A stretch of DNA of 42,539 nucleotides from Pedobacter borealis DSM 19626 (GTDB lineage: Bacteria > Bacteroidota > Bacteroidia > Sphingobacteriales > Sphingobacteriaceae), in NCBI RefSeq assembly GCF_000708285.2, contig NZ_JAUG01000036.1:1-42539 (forward strand). Reading direction: 5' to 3'. The notes beneath the pieces are model-generated. The model did no database searches. It worked only from the letters and a program-made list of their open reading frames with translations, and was not told where the DNA came from. This document shows positions 20,267 through 29,332 of the stretch, in pieces. The translations under genes and the position numbers were made by a program. The stretch's first letter is position 1. Each line of letters starts with the position of its first letter.

Positions 20267-21367
20267 ATGTACGCTCCACAAAAAACAATTAAAGAAGAAG
20301 TTAAGCTTAAAAAGAAAGTTTTCTTTGTACTCAGTTCATTAACTTCGGGCGGCTCAGAACGGGTGTTCTGGAATTTGGCCCAGGGATTTAACAAAGATAA
20401 GTTTGATGTAACCATTGTGATTTTAGATTCGACTGTGAATTGTTTCTCGATGGATCTGGAAGGTGTCCGTTTTATCGATTTAAAAACCAAGAAAGCATCT
20501 AAGTCTTTTTTTGCGCTTTATAACTTGCTAAAAAAAGAAGAACCTTATGCTGTTTTTTCCACTACCGATCACATCAATATATTAGTCTCACTGGTTGGCA
20601 GGTTTTTAAAAATTCCGATGCTTATTGCTAGGGCTTCTAATATTCCGCACGAACAAAGATTGTTTGAAGGATTTAAGTCGAGGTTTTACGAGCTTTTTGC
20701 CAGCGCAAGTTATCGGGGTTACAAACAGATCGTTTGCCAATCAGAAGAAATGAAACAATCATTGATTGATACTTATAACGTCAATCAGGAGCTGATCAGG
20801 GTTATTGCCAATCCAGTATTGAAAACTAATAAGTTAAAGGAGGTTAAAACACCAGATAAAATTTATAAATTATTAGTTGTGGCCCGTTTTGCACTAGAAA
20901 AGGGCTTAGAACGACTGGTTGATATTATGGCGCATTTGCCCGAAAATTATCATCTCGATTTCGTGGGAACAGGAGTACTAAAAGATCAGATTAACACCAA
21001 AATCAAGAACCTTGGGCTTGATCACAGACTTAAAATTTTAGGGGAAATTAAAAACATCCACGAAGTAATGGTTCAGCATGATTTAATGGTGCTGAGCTCT
21101 TATACAGAAGGTTTCCCGAATGTGGTTTTAGAAGCGCTTACCGTAGGCCTACCAGTAGTAACCTTTAGAGTGAGCGGCATTCCAGGATTAATTATCGATG
21201 GCTTTAACGGTTTTGTTTTAGAACAGGATGATTTGGCAGGCTTTAGGCTGCGAATTATCCAGGCCTGCACTCAAGGCCAATGGAACCCAGCTGAGATTAG
21301 GAGAAATGTATATCAGAAATGTGCGCTTGATAAAATCAGCGCTCAATATGAAGAATTAATCAGTTAA
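20267..21367 (+). CDS. Family 4 glycosyltransferase (GT-B fold)
   Basis: A 366-residue retaining glycosyltransferase. After a charged N-terminus comes FVLSSLTSGGSERVFWNLAQG with the glycine-rich loop, and the C-terminal donor domain contains VVARFALEKGLERLVDIM and SSYTEGFPNVVLEALTVG (about 277-294). It directly follows the initiating phosphoglycosyl transferase by 6 bp, so it is a candidate for adding the second sugar. Start codon choice is not strongly constrained; residues 1-15 may be dispensable. Donor sugar unknown. Confidence 0.92.
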   Translation: MYAPQKTIKEEVKLKKKVFFVLSSLTSGGSERVFWNLAQGFNKDKFDVTIVILDSTVNCFSMDLEGVRFIDLKTKKASKSFFALYNLLKKEEPYAVFSTTDHINILVSLVGRFLKIPMLIARASNIPHEQRLFEGFKSRFYELFASASYRGYKQIVCQSEEMKQSLIDTYNVNQELIRVIANPVLKTNKLKEVKTPDKIYKLLVVARFALEKGLERLVDIMAHLPENYHLDFVGTGVLKDQINTKIKNLGLDHRLKILGEIKNIHEVMVQHDLMVLSSYTEGFPNVVLEALTVGLPVVTFRVSGIPGLIIDGFNGFVLEQDDLAGFRLRIIQACTQGQWNPAEIRRNVYQKCALDKISAQYEELIS

Positions 21368-21387
21368 CAATCTAAAATATTATCGTT

Positions 21388-23229
21388 ATGTGTGGAATAT
21401 ACGGCACAACCATACCTTACTCAGACGGAATTGTCCGCGAGAAAATGGCAAGAATCAATTTTCGGGGACCAGATTACACAGGCGTTCAACGTTACGAACA
21501 GGTTATTTTTGCACACAATAGATTGGCCATTATTGATCTGGATGCCCGTTCCAATCAACCGTTTTCGTATATGCACCTCCACATTGTTTTTAACGGAGAG
21601 ATATACAATTACAAAGACATTAGAAAAGATCTGGAACGGAAAAACTATCAGTTTAACACCAGCTCCGATACCGAAGTAATATGCGCAGCTTATCTGGAGT
21701 ATGGTGCCGATTGCTTAACCCGCTTTAACGGGATGTTTGCTTTTGTGATTTATGATACCCATAAAAACGAACTGTTTGGTGCCAGAGATCGCTTTGGCAA
21801 AAAACCTTTTTATTATGCCCATGATCACCTGTCGTTCGAATTTGCAAGTCAACCCTCACAAATCAATATAGACAGGAATCTAAGCGTTAACGAAGAAGCC
21901 ATTAATCAATATTTAATTTGGGGTTATGTACCAGAGCCTCAGTCTATTTATGCAGAGGTGAAACAGTTACCTGCAGCCAACTATTTTAAATATGACCTTA
22001 AATCCCATAAGCTTAAGATTACAGAATACTGGACCTTAGATTATGGTTGGAAGAACAAGTTTGATGGTAGTTACGAAGAAGCTAAAGAAGCTTTAGCATT
22101 TATTTTGGCCGATGCGGTTAAAATCAGGATGAATGCTGATGTACCATTGGGTGTGTTTTTATCTGGCGGTATAGATTCATCACTAATTGCAGCTATGGCC
22201 ACAAAAGAAATCGACCACGTTAAAACATTTTCTATAAAATTTAATGAAAAAGGTTTCGATGAAAGTGCTTATGCCAATCAGGTTGCCAAACACTTAGGTA
22301 CCGACCATTATACCATTGAATGTAATTACAATGATGGCATTGACTTAATTGAAAACTTTAACCGTTTTTATGACGAGCCTTTTGCCGATTCGAGTGCTAT
22401 ACCTACCATGTTGCTCAGTAAAAATACCAGGAAGCATGTAACCGTTGCTTTAAGTGGTGATGCTGGCGACGAAGCTTTTTTAGGCTATCACCGGTACAAA
22501 TGGATTAAACAGGTTAACAGCCTTTTTTATGCGCCACATGGTGTTAGAAAAGCATTGGCTGGATTAATTAACCAATCGCCAAGTTATCGGCATAAACTGA
22601 TTGCCATGGGCATTTCTATGGAAGATATAGAAAAACTGTATGTAAAAATGTTTGGCAATATGGAAAATTCGTGGGTAAAACAACCCGATCTGGCCAAATA
22701 TAATCCATTGATGCATATTTTAACCAATCCAGCTAAACCTTTGTTAGAACGGATTTCTGATTTTGATATTAAAACCTATTTAAACGGAGATATCAATACA
22801 AAAGTAGATCGTGCTTCAATGGCCTTTTCGCTTGAATCGCGTTCTCCTTTAATGGATTATCGGGTAATGGAATTTTCGAGAAGTCTGCCCACAGCATTTA
22901 AATACACCAATGGAAACCAAAAACGGATATTAAAAGATTTATTGTTCGATCGTGTTCCTGCGCATATGTTCGATAGGCCAAAGGCTGGTTTTACCATGCC
23001 ATTCCAACATTGGTTCAGAAATGAATTAAAAGATTATGTGATGGATAATTTATCAGTTGATAATTTGAAGAACATTCCTGGCATTCATTTGAAAAGAACC
23101 CAAGAAATTATCAATGAGCATATGACCGGAAAGTGGAACAGGTATCCACAGATCTGGAAATTGTTGGTACTCTCTCAATGGTTAATTAAAAATAAATCAA
23201 CTGTAGATAAAGTTTCTTTAGTAGCATAA
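21388..23229 (+). CDS. AsnB-type glutamine-hydrolysing amidotransferase
   Basis: Two domains typical of asparagine synthetase B. The N-terminal glutaminase has the nucleophile Cys2 (MCGIYGT), NRLAIIDL and NGEIYNY. The C-terminal ATP-pyrophosphatase/synthetase domain has LSGGIDSSLIAAM (258-270) and SGDAGDEAFLGYHRYKW. All key residues are present over 613 residues. In surface-polysaccharide loci such proteins (for example WbpS and WbtH) are linked to converting uronic acids to uronamides. That fits the uronate enzymes at 11228 and 25344 better than free asparagine synthesis, but sequence alone cannot exclude the latter. It is placed among glycosyltransferases with short gaps. Confidence 0.93.
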   Translation: MCGIYGTTIPYSDGIVREKMARINFRGPDYTGVQRYEQVIFAHNRLAIIDLDARSNQPFSYMHLHIVFNGEIYNYKDIRKDLERKNYQFNTSSDTEVICAAYLEYGADCLTRFNGMFAFVIYDTHKNELFGARDRFGKKPFYYAHDHLSFEFASQPSQINIDRNLSVNEEAINQYLIWGYVPEPQSIYAEVKQLPAANYFKYDLKSHKLKITEYWTLDYGWKNKFDGSYEEAKEALAFILADAVKIRMNADVPLGVFLSGGIDSSLIAAMATKEIDHVKTFSIKFNEKGFDESAYANQVAKHLGTDHYTIECNYNDGIDLIENFNRFYDEPFADSSAIPTMLLSKNTRKHVTVALSGDAGDEAFLGYHRYKWIKQVNSLFYAPHGVRKALAGLINQSPSYRHKLIAMGISMEDIEKLYVKMFGNMENSWVKQPDLAKYNPLMHILTNPAKPLLERISDFDIKTYLNGDINTKVDRASMAFSLESRSPLMDYRVMEFSRSLPTAFKYTNGNQKRILKDLLFDRVPAHMFDRPKAGFTMPFQHWFRNELKDYVMDNLSVDNLKNIPGIHLKRTQEIINEHMTGKWNRYPQIWKLLVLSQWLIKNKSTVDKVSLVA

Positions 23230-23233
23230 TAAG

Positions 23234-24127
23234 ATGAATGCAACTGTTAACCTCTTTAATAAAATATTCGCAGCTGATAAATGGAACATTGGTTTTATTT
23301 ATCAAACACCTGAAGAACTGATCAGCACAAAAAAGCTGAATGCGACTGTAAACTGGTTGCAAGAAGACAACATCGATTATGCCGCTGATCCTTTTGTGGT
23401 GAGTGTAAATAATGCACCAAGGATTTATTACGAAGAACTGGATTTTTGGAAAGGGAAGGGCGAGATTATGATGATTGATGAATTCGACTTCAAAAACAAG
23501 AAGAAAGTGCAGGGCATCAAGCCAGATGCGATCCATTTATCTTATCCCTATCTTATAGAAGAAAATGGTTGTTTATACTGCATTCCCGAAACGTCAGAAG
23601 CGAAAGAAATAGCACTCTATCAGGTTGAGCAGGAGAATCCTAGCCAGTTAACCAAAATAAAAGTGCTGGTTAGTGGAAAAGCTTTTGTAGATAGTTCGAT
23701 TATTTATCATGAAAATAGATATTGGCTTTTTACCAGTGTATCCGGAGATCATCATCACCTGTACATTTACCATTCAAAAACGCTAAACGGTCAATACACA
23801 GGGCATTATCAGAACCCAATTCCTGTAGAAAAAGAATTTTGCAGAGCTGCAGGGAGTTTATTTAAAGTTGGTAAATCACTGTATCGCCCTACACAAAACC
23901 CAATTAACCGCTACGGAGGCTCAATTATCATTAACGAAATTGAAACACTGAGCGAAAAAGCGTTTTCAACCATCAATAAATTCGAAATATTACCAGATAA
24001 ACCTTATAACAAAGGGCTTCATAACATCAGTTTCGCCAACAACATTATTGTAATAGATGGCAAGCGGAAAGTAATGAGTTTGATGATGCCGTTCAAAAAA
24101 ATTGTTCGAAACCTTAAAAGGAAATAA
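23234..24127 (+). CDS. GINT1-N-like (glucosamine inositolphosphorylceramide transferase N-terminal-type) protein
   Basis: A 297-residue protein without a signal peptide. Repeated short blocks such as YAADPFVV, LSYPYLIEENGCLYCIPE, FVDSSIIYHENRYWLFTS and KSLYRPTQNPINRYGGSI suggest a five-bladed beta-propeller like glycoside hydrolase 43/32 folds. I recognise the pattern as the bacterial domain related to the N-terminal part of plant GINT1, often found beside glycosyltransferases. A catalytic role in adding or modifying a sugar is plausible but unproven. It starts 4 bp after the amidotransferase and its end overlaps or nearly touches the next glycosyltransferase. Naming is from memory of the family. 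Confidence 0.68.
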   Translation: MNATVNLFNKIFAADKWNIGFIYQTPEELISTKKLNATVNWLQEDNIDYAADPFVVSVNNAPRIYYEELDFWKGKGEIMMIDEFDFKNKKKVQGIKPDAIHLSYPYLIEENGCLYCIPETSEAKEIALYQVEQENPSQLTKIKVLVSGKAFVDSSIIYHENRYWLFTSVSGDHHHLYIYHSKTLNGQYTGHYQNPIPVEKEFCRAAGSLFKVGKSLYRPTQNPINRYGGSIIINEIETLSEKAFSTINKFEILPDKPYNKGLHNISFANNIIVIDGKRKVMSLMMPFKKIVRNLKRK

Positions 24128-24140
24128 ATCGCCATTCGAA

Positions 24141-25223
24141 ATGACAACACCAGAAAAAAGAATGATTTTTATTTCGTTAACCGATGCCCCCAATGGTGCT
24201 GAAAATGTGTTGCTGATGATGGCTACCGCTGTTAACGGCGAAATGTACTTTTTAAAGAAACACGCTTTTACAGGGCTTAAAATCTCGGAAGGGATTTCCA
24301 AAAAATACTTATCTAAAAAAACAATTTTTTGGGGTTTTGTAAAACTGATACCAATACTCCGGAAATATAAAAAGGATGATGTGTTAATGAGCACACATCC
24401 GTATTTAAATGCTTTTTTAGGCTTTTTAAAACGTATAGGTTACCTCAGGTCTAAATTAATTGTACGCGAATGCACTTCTGTTTTTACCCGTTTCACCGGA
24501 ATTAAAAAACGCATTTATCAAATCATTTACCGCATGGGTTATCCAGCTGTAGATTTAGTGGTTTGCCAAACTGCGTTAATGAAAATACAGCTGCTTAATC
24601 ATAATAGATTTTTATCGAATCAGAATGTATTGGTTCAACCCAATCCTGTCGATTTTAATAAAATCATTGCGAAATCTGATCAGCCTTTAATTAATGGCGA
24701 TGCTAAACTAGATTTTATCTGCTCTGCAGGAAGGTTGATACCAGAAAAAGGGTTTCCGATTTTGATCAAAGCTTTTAAACTGATTCAGCAGGAATATCCC
24801 AAACTGAAATTACTCGTACTTGGAGAGGGAAAAGAAAGAGCATCATTAATCAATATTATCGAGGAGAATAACTTAAGCGATTCGGTTTTTTTAAAAGGAC
24901 AGATAGATAATCCGGCTCCTTATTTTAAACAGGCAAAACTTTGCGTGGTATCTTCCATAAAAGAAGGTTTTCCGAATGTACTGTTAGAAATGATGTCGGT
25001 AAACAGCGCAGTCGTATCTACACTTTGTGCAGGAGGCATCAGCGAAATTCCGGCTATTACCAAAGTTGAAGTAAACAATGTAGAAGCCCTGGCCAAAGCG
25101 ATGGGCGAAAAATTGAAACATAACCAAAATCCGGATGCTGAAACGGCGATGCAGTATTTGTACGGCCGTAGACCAGAAATATTTGCTCAATCTATTTTAA
25201 ACGCATTGCAGCAACATAGCTAA
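24141..25223 (+). CDS. Family 4 glycosyltransferase (GT-B fold)
   Basis: About 360 residues. The N-terminal domain has FISLTDAPNGAENVLLMMA in place of the GG-ERV loop; the donor domain has CSAGRLIPEKGFPILIKAF, VLGEGKERASL and SSIKEGFPNVLLEMMSV (about 270-286). An in-frame ATG at 24102 would overlap the previous gene by 26 bp and add residues not seen in the family, so I start at 24141; 24162 is also possible. A 120-bp gap follows, possibly the end of one operon segment. Donor sugar unknown. Confidence 0.88.
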   Translation: MTTPEKRMIFISLTDAPNGAENVLLMMATAVNGEMYFLKKHAFTGLKISEGISKKYLSKKTIFWGFVKLIPILRKYKKDDVLMSTHPYLNAFLGFLKRIGYLRSKLIVRECTSVFTRFTGIKKRIYQIIYRMGYPAVDLVVCQTALMKIQLLNHNRFLSNQNVLVQPNPVDFNKIIAKSDQPLINGDAKLDFICSAGRLIPEKGFPILIKAFKLIQQEYPKLKLLVLGEGKERASLINIIEENNLSDSVFLKGQIDNPAPYFKQAKLCVVSSIKEGFPNVLLEMMSVNSAVVSTLCAGGISEIPAITKVEVNNVEALAKAMGEKLKHNQNPDAETAMQYLYGRRPEIFAQSILNALQQHS

Positions 25224-25343
25224 ATTCAAAATATTAAACTAACCATTACCGCATTTTCTGATGGGATGCTTTGCTGTATCCTAAAAACTAATAATTAAGC
25301 CTTCTGTGAGGCCATTCTTAACTGTTTCTCAAACTTAAATTTT

Positions 25344-26435
25344 ATGAAAATTCTAATTACCGGTACAGCCGGATTTATTGGTTTCCATTTGGCAAAACGC
25401 TTATTGGAAAGAGGAGACGTTGTTGTGGGCATTGATAACATCAACGATTATTATGATGTAAACCTTAAACATGCCCGCTTGGCTCAAACTGGTATTAACC
25501 ATACTGATTTGGTTTACGGTATTCCTCAGGTAAGTGATAGATATGAAAATTATTCTTTCATAAAGTTGGATATCTGCGATAAAGAAAGTTTAGAAAATTG
25601 TTTTAAAACCCATCAGTTCGATGCGGTTTGTAATTTGGCCGCTCAGGCAGGTGTACGGTATAGTTTAACCAATCCGGATGCCTACATAGAAGCCAATATT
25701 AAAGGCTTTTTAAATATCCTGGAGTGTAGCCGTCATTTTAAAATTGGCCATTTATTGTACGCCAGCTCTTCAAGTGTTTATGGATTAAATAAAAAAATGC
25801 CATTTTCTGCTCATGATAATGTAGATCATCCGGTTTCATTATACGCAGCTTCTAAAAAAAGTAACGAATTAATGGCACATGCTTATAGCCATTTATTTAA
25901 TCTACCTACCACTGGTTTACGTTTCTTTACAGTTTACGGTCCTTGGGGCCGCCCGGACATGGCTTTGTTCTTGTTTACAAAAGCAATTTTAGAAGGCAAG
26001 CCCATCGAAGTTTTTAATAACGGGGAAATGAAAAGAGATTTTACGTATGTGGATGATATTATTGAAGGCATTGTGAGGGTTTTTGATCAACCAGCACAGG
26101 CAAACCCAAACTGGAATAACCAAAAACCTGATCCAGCTACATCAGTAGCACCTTTTGCCGTATTTAATATTGGGCGGGGGGCACCGGTTAACTTGTTGGA
26201 TTTTGTTGAAGAAATTGAAAAAGAGACGGGATTAACCGCACAAAAAATATTTATGCCCATGCAAGATGGCGATGTGGCAGAAACATCAGCAGATATTGAT
26301 GATTTAAAAAACTTATTAAATTATGAACCATCTGTTTCTGTGCACAAAGGTGTAAAGAATTTTGTGAACTGGTTTACAACTTTTTATCACCCAAATTTAC
26401 AGTTGGAACGTAAAACAACTGTTGGTACAATTTAG
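25344..26435 (+). CDS. UDP-glucuronate 4-epimerase-like SDR enzyme (CapI type)
   Basis: An extended short-chain dehydrogenase/epimerase of 363 residues. The NAD motif GTAGFIG (7-13), the hallmark [16 protein letters not shown] (about 32-47), [11 protein letters not shown] and the catalytic YAASK (Tyr167, Lys171) are present. [12 protein letters not shown] is characteristic of UDP-glucuronate epimerases, which interconvert UDP-glucuronate and UDP-galacturonate. If so, the locus can make galacturonate, the backbone sugar of pectate, and the next gene encodes a pectate lyase. Specificity for an N-acetylated or amidated uronate is possible. A leading gap of 120 bp may hold a promoter. Confidence 0.87.
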   Translation: MKILITGTAGFIGFHLAKRLLERGDVVVGIDNINDYYDVNLKHARLAQTGINHTDLVYGIPQVSDRYENYSFIKLDICDKESLENCFKTHQFDAVCNLAAQAGVRYSLTNPDAYIEANIKGFLNILECSRHFKIGHLLYASSSSVYGLNKKMPFSAHDNVDHPVSLYAASKKSNELMAHAYSHLFNLPTTGLRFFTVYGPWGRPDMALFLFTKAILEGKPIEVFNNGEMKRDFTYVDDIIEGIVRVFDQPAQANPNWNNQKPDPATSVAPFAVFNIGRGAPVNLLDFVEEIEKETGLTAQKIFMPMQDGDVAETSADIDDLKNLLNYEPSVSVHKGVKNFVNWFTTFYHPNLQLERKTTVGTI

Positions 26436-26508
26436 TTTGTCATGACTGTGTAAACTAGATGTATAATAAATTTTATAAAACTGAATTATTAAACTGTCAT
26501 TTTACTAT

Positions 26509-26529
26509 CTGTAAGCAATTGGTTTACAG
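26509..26529. promoter_or_regulatory. Inverted repeat upstream of the pectate lyase gene
   Basis: CTGTAA (26509-26514) and TTACAG (26524-26529) flank a 9-bp centre in the 211-bp gap before the lyase gene, which is A+T-rich and promoter-like. The gap separates the lyase from the upstream biosynthetic genes, so it may have its own control. The site is a candidate operator only. Confidence 0.35.
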
Positions 26530-26646
26530 TATAAGTAATGCCGAATATTAAGCCTATTATTTAATTATCAGCGTTTTAACTGCATTTTATTAAATGTACT
26601 CATTTATCGCATATAGCGTTAAGTTGTAAATTTAAAAAAATAAAAA

Positions 26647-28047
26647 ATGCAGAGAAAGACAAAATTGTTTAAAAAAGTGAGTTTAATTGGTTTAATGTTA
26701 ACGACAATTATCTTCTTTAGTAATTGTAAAAAAAGTGTGAATGCCGATGATAAATTGGCCGACAGTACAGAATTGTTTTCAAGCGATTCAACATCAGTAT
26801 TAGCAGCTATTAGTGGTAGTACAGGTAAATTAAGCCTTATAGGAGTAAAGTCTGAAGGAGGTTATGCATATAAAATTTCACAATCCATTTCAGGAGGCGA
26901 CAATGCTACTTCAAAAGAACAATCAATTTTAAGGTTATTTGAAAACGGAGTAGAGCTTGGCCCTGCCCATAGTGTACACGATGACATTAGGAATTTAGGT
27001 AAAGGAAGGTTTAGCCATTGGGGTACTACAGTAATATTTTCAGCGTCTGATAATACCGACCCAAGAACTAACGGTCGTTCTTATACTTATGTAATGGGTG
27101 GTACAAGTGCTCTTTTACCTCCAACAGAAACGGTAACTCCACCTGCAAATACAACTATAAATGCAGCTTTAGTAGGTTATGCTTTAGTAAATGGTAAAAC
27201 AACAGGTGGCCAGGGTGGTGTGGAAACTACAGTAACAACCCTTGATCAATTAAAAGCAGCTGTTGGCGATAACATTACACGTACTATTTATGTAAGTGGT
27301 ACCATTAAAGGCGCTGGTAAGGATATTGTTTATGTAAAATCAAACAAATCTATTATTGGTAGATCTGGAGCTGTTATTGAGGGTGTGAATCTATTTATTT
27401 ATACAGTAAGTAACATTATAATTCAGAACATCACTTTTAAAAATTACGTAGAACAGGCAGCAGTGCAAATTAAAGAGGCTGCTCACCATGTTTGGGTAGA
27501 TCATTGCGATTTCTCTACAGATCGTACTCATGGCTGGGAGTATTGGGGTAAAGATATTTGCATTACCAGAGAATCTGATTATGTAACTGTTTCTTGGAGT
27601 AAATTCCACGATACCAACCTATCAGTACTAATTAGTGGCGGTATCGAAGGTCACGAAGCAGATAAAGGTAAATTACACGTAACCATGCACCACAACATGT
27701 GGTACAATATTACCGAAAGAGAGCCATCAATGAATTATGGTAGTGTACACATGTTTAACAACTATCACCTTAACAATTCTGGTTACTCTATTGGTACAAG
27801 AGCAGGTGGTATAGTAAGAACAGATAATGAGTATTTCTCAAATTGTGTTAAACCATTAACTACAAAAGTGGCAAGTGATCCGGAAGGATATTTTAGCGGT
27901 ATTACCACCAATATTTACGATAAATGTGGTGCAAACAATATAACAACGGCAGTTTCTACCTGGGTTCCAGAGTATGAGTATGCATCATTCCTTAACGATG
28001 CGGCGAGTGTGCCTGCAATCGTAACGGCGAATGCTGGTGCCAAGTAG
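26647..28047 (+). CDS. Lipoprotein pectate lyase, polysaccharide lyase family 1-like
   Basis: Probably cleaves alpha-1,4-galacturonan-type chains by beta-elimination. A signal peptide ends in the lipobox FFSNC with Cys27, so it is a membrane-anchored lipoprotein. Residues about 50-150 form an extra N-terminal domain I do not recognise. A PL1 parallel beta-helix follows: HHVWVDHCDFSTDRTHGWEYWG (from about 279), SWSKFHDTNLSVLISGG, MHHNMWYNITEREPSMNYGSVHMFNNY. Arg358 matches the first Arg of the family RxPxxR box, the catalytic base; the second Arg is replaced by Asn363. It sits inside an EPS locus with a galacturonate-type epimerase just upstream, suggesting a role in trimming or releasing the cell's own polymer. 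A rho-type hairpin follows. Confidence 0.88.
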   Translation: MQRKTKLFKKVSLIGLMLTTIIFFSNCKKSVNADDKLADSTELFSSDSTSVLAAISGSTGKLSLIGVKSEGGYAYKISQSISGGDNATSKEQSILRLFENGVELGPAHSVHDDIRNLGKGRFSHWGTTVIFSASDNTDPRTNGRSYTYVMGGTSALLPPTETVTPPANTTINAALVGYALVNGKTTGGQGGVETTVTTLDQLKAAVGDNITRTIYVSGTIKGAGKDIVYVKSNKSIIGRSGAVIEGVNLFIYTVSNIIIQNITFKNYVEQAAVQIKEAAHHVWVDHCDFSTDRTHGWEYWGKDICITRESDYVTVSWSKFHDTNLSVLISGGIEGHEADKGKLHVTMHHNMWYNITEREPSMNYGSVHMFNNYHLNNSGYSIGTRAGGIVRTDNEYFSNCVKPLTTKVASDPEGYFSGITTNIYDKCGANNITTAVSTWVPEYEYASFLNDAASVPAIVTANAGAK

Positions 28048-28080
28048 GTAAAGCAAAACCTTCATATTTTTTCTGCAATA

Positions 28081-28100
28081 AGCCACCTGGATAGGTGGCT
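28081..28100 (+). terminator. Terminator after the pectate lyase gene
   Basis: AGCCACCT and AGGTGGCT form an 8-bp perfect stem around GGAT, extended by AA/TT and a TGCA/TGCA pair outside, and followed by a T-rich stretch. It begins 34 bp after the lyase stop codon. It suggests the lyase gene is a separately ended unit, or a partial stop that the NusG-like factor could override. Confidence 0.75.
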
Positions 28101-28125
28101 TTGCAGTTTAAATTAAAATTTTGAC

Positions 28126-29280
28126 ATGATGAATATAACTAGGAAAAAGATTTTTATCGTCTGCGACTCTTCCAGATCCCTGCTCGATTTTAGGGGAAAG
28201 CTGATCGAAAAGATGCAACAGCATAACCAGGTTTATGTGTTTACACCAAAAATTGAACAAGAATCCGTTCGGAGTAAACTGAAAGAACTGAATGTAATTA
28301 CCTACGAGAGTAACTTAGATGGTAGTAATGTTTCTATCATATCCGATTTAAGGTTTATCTTTTCGCTGTATAAACTCATCAGGCAAATAAAACCTGATAT
28401 TTTTTTTCCTTACACCTTTAAACCTGTTATTTACGGCTCTTTTTTAGCTAAAATATGCAAGGTGAAACTAATTGCCCCCATGCTTACCGGTTTGGGTTAT
28501 AACTTTACCGATAATTCTTCCGGTAATAAACTAATTGTTAAAATAACAAGGTTATTACTAAAACTAAGTCTGAAACCCAATCCACGTTTAAATATTATTT
28601 TTCAGAACAAAGACGATTCTCAACGTTTAATCGATCTGAAGATCCTGAATAAAAAACACCAGGTTTATGTGGTTAACGGATCGGGAGTAGATTTAAGTCA
28701 TTATCACTATTCTAAACCAAGTACATCGCCCATAACCTTTTTAATGGTATCGCGGCTCATTAATGCAAAAGGCATTAAAGAATATTACGATGCCGCTAAA
28801 TTAGTTAAGCAACGGTTTCCGCAAGCCGTTTTTAAACTCATTGGACCATACGATCCGAATATTGATGCCATTGCACCCGAGCTGTACCAAAAAATTGCAA
28901 GTGGAGATACGATTCAATACATCGGTCAGGTTGACGATGTGCGCCCAGATATTGAGCGCTCTTCGGTAATGGTGCATCCTTCTTATTATGGAGAAGGCGT
29001 TCCACGCTGTGTGCTCGAAGGAATGGCTATAGGCAGGGCAGTGATTACCTGCGACTCTGTAGGATGCCGTGAAACCATTAATAACGACCCTAAGCAGGCC
29101 AATGGATTTCTTATTCCGGTTAAAGATGCTGGCGCACTAGCCAATAAAATGGAATACTTTATTAATAACAGTGATGATATTATTGCTTTTGGAAACAAAG
29201 GACATGAATTTGCAAAAACAAAATTTGATGTGAATATCGTTAATGCACAACTTTTTAAGATTATGCATTTACAGGCTTAA
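28126..29280 (+). CDS. Family 4 glycosyltransferase (PglA/TuaC-like)
   Basis: A 384-residue GT-B enzyme. The N-terminal domain has DSSRSLLDFRGKLIEKM and PMLTGLGYNFTD; the donor domain has MVSRLINAKGIKEYYDAA, KLIGPYD and YYGEGVPRCVLEGMAIGRAVITCD (about 286-309), followed by GCRETI. The GEGVPR-VLE-MA-GR-VIT-D-GCRE pattern is that of PglA-type enzymes acting on bacillosamine-linked acceptors. That would match a bacillosamine-first repeat unit, though the substrate cannot be proven. Met1 or Met2 may be the start. It follows the lyase terminator and probably begins a new transcript segment. Confidence 0.9.
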   Translation: MMNITRKKIFIVCDSSRSLLDFRGKLIEKMQQHNQVYVFTPKIEQESVRSKLKELNVITYESNLDGSNVSIISDLRFIFSLYKLIRQIKPDIFFPYTFKPVIYGSFLAKICKVKLIAPMLTGLGYNFTDNSSGNKLIVKITRLLLKLSLKPNPRLNIIFQNKDDSQRLIDLKILNKKHQVYVVNGSGVDLSHYHYSKPSTSPITFLMVSRLINAKGIKEYYDAAKLVKQRFPQAVFKLIGPYDPNIDAIAPELYQKIASGDTIQYIGQVDDVRPDIERSSVMVHPSYYGEGVPRCVLEGMAIGRAVITCDSVGCRETINNDPKQANGFLIPVKDAGALANKMEYFINNSDDIIAFGNKGHEFAKTKFDVNIVNAQLFKIMHLQA

Positions 29281-29332
29281 CCAACCTTTGCACATCAATA
29301 ACTAACCAAATAAATAAACTAAACCTAAAATT

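Noticed and set aside
21388..23229. Ordinary housekeeping asparagine synthetase
   Set aside because: Not excluded, but placement among glycosyltransferases and uronate enzymes makes a polysaccharide role the better reading.
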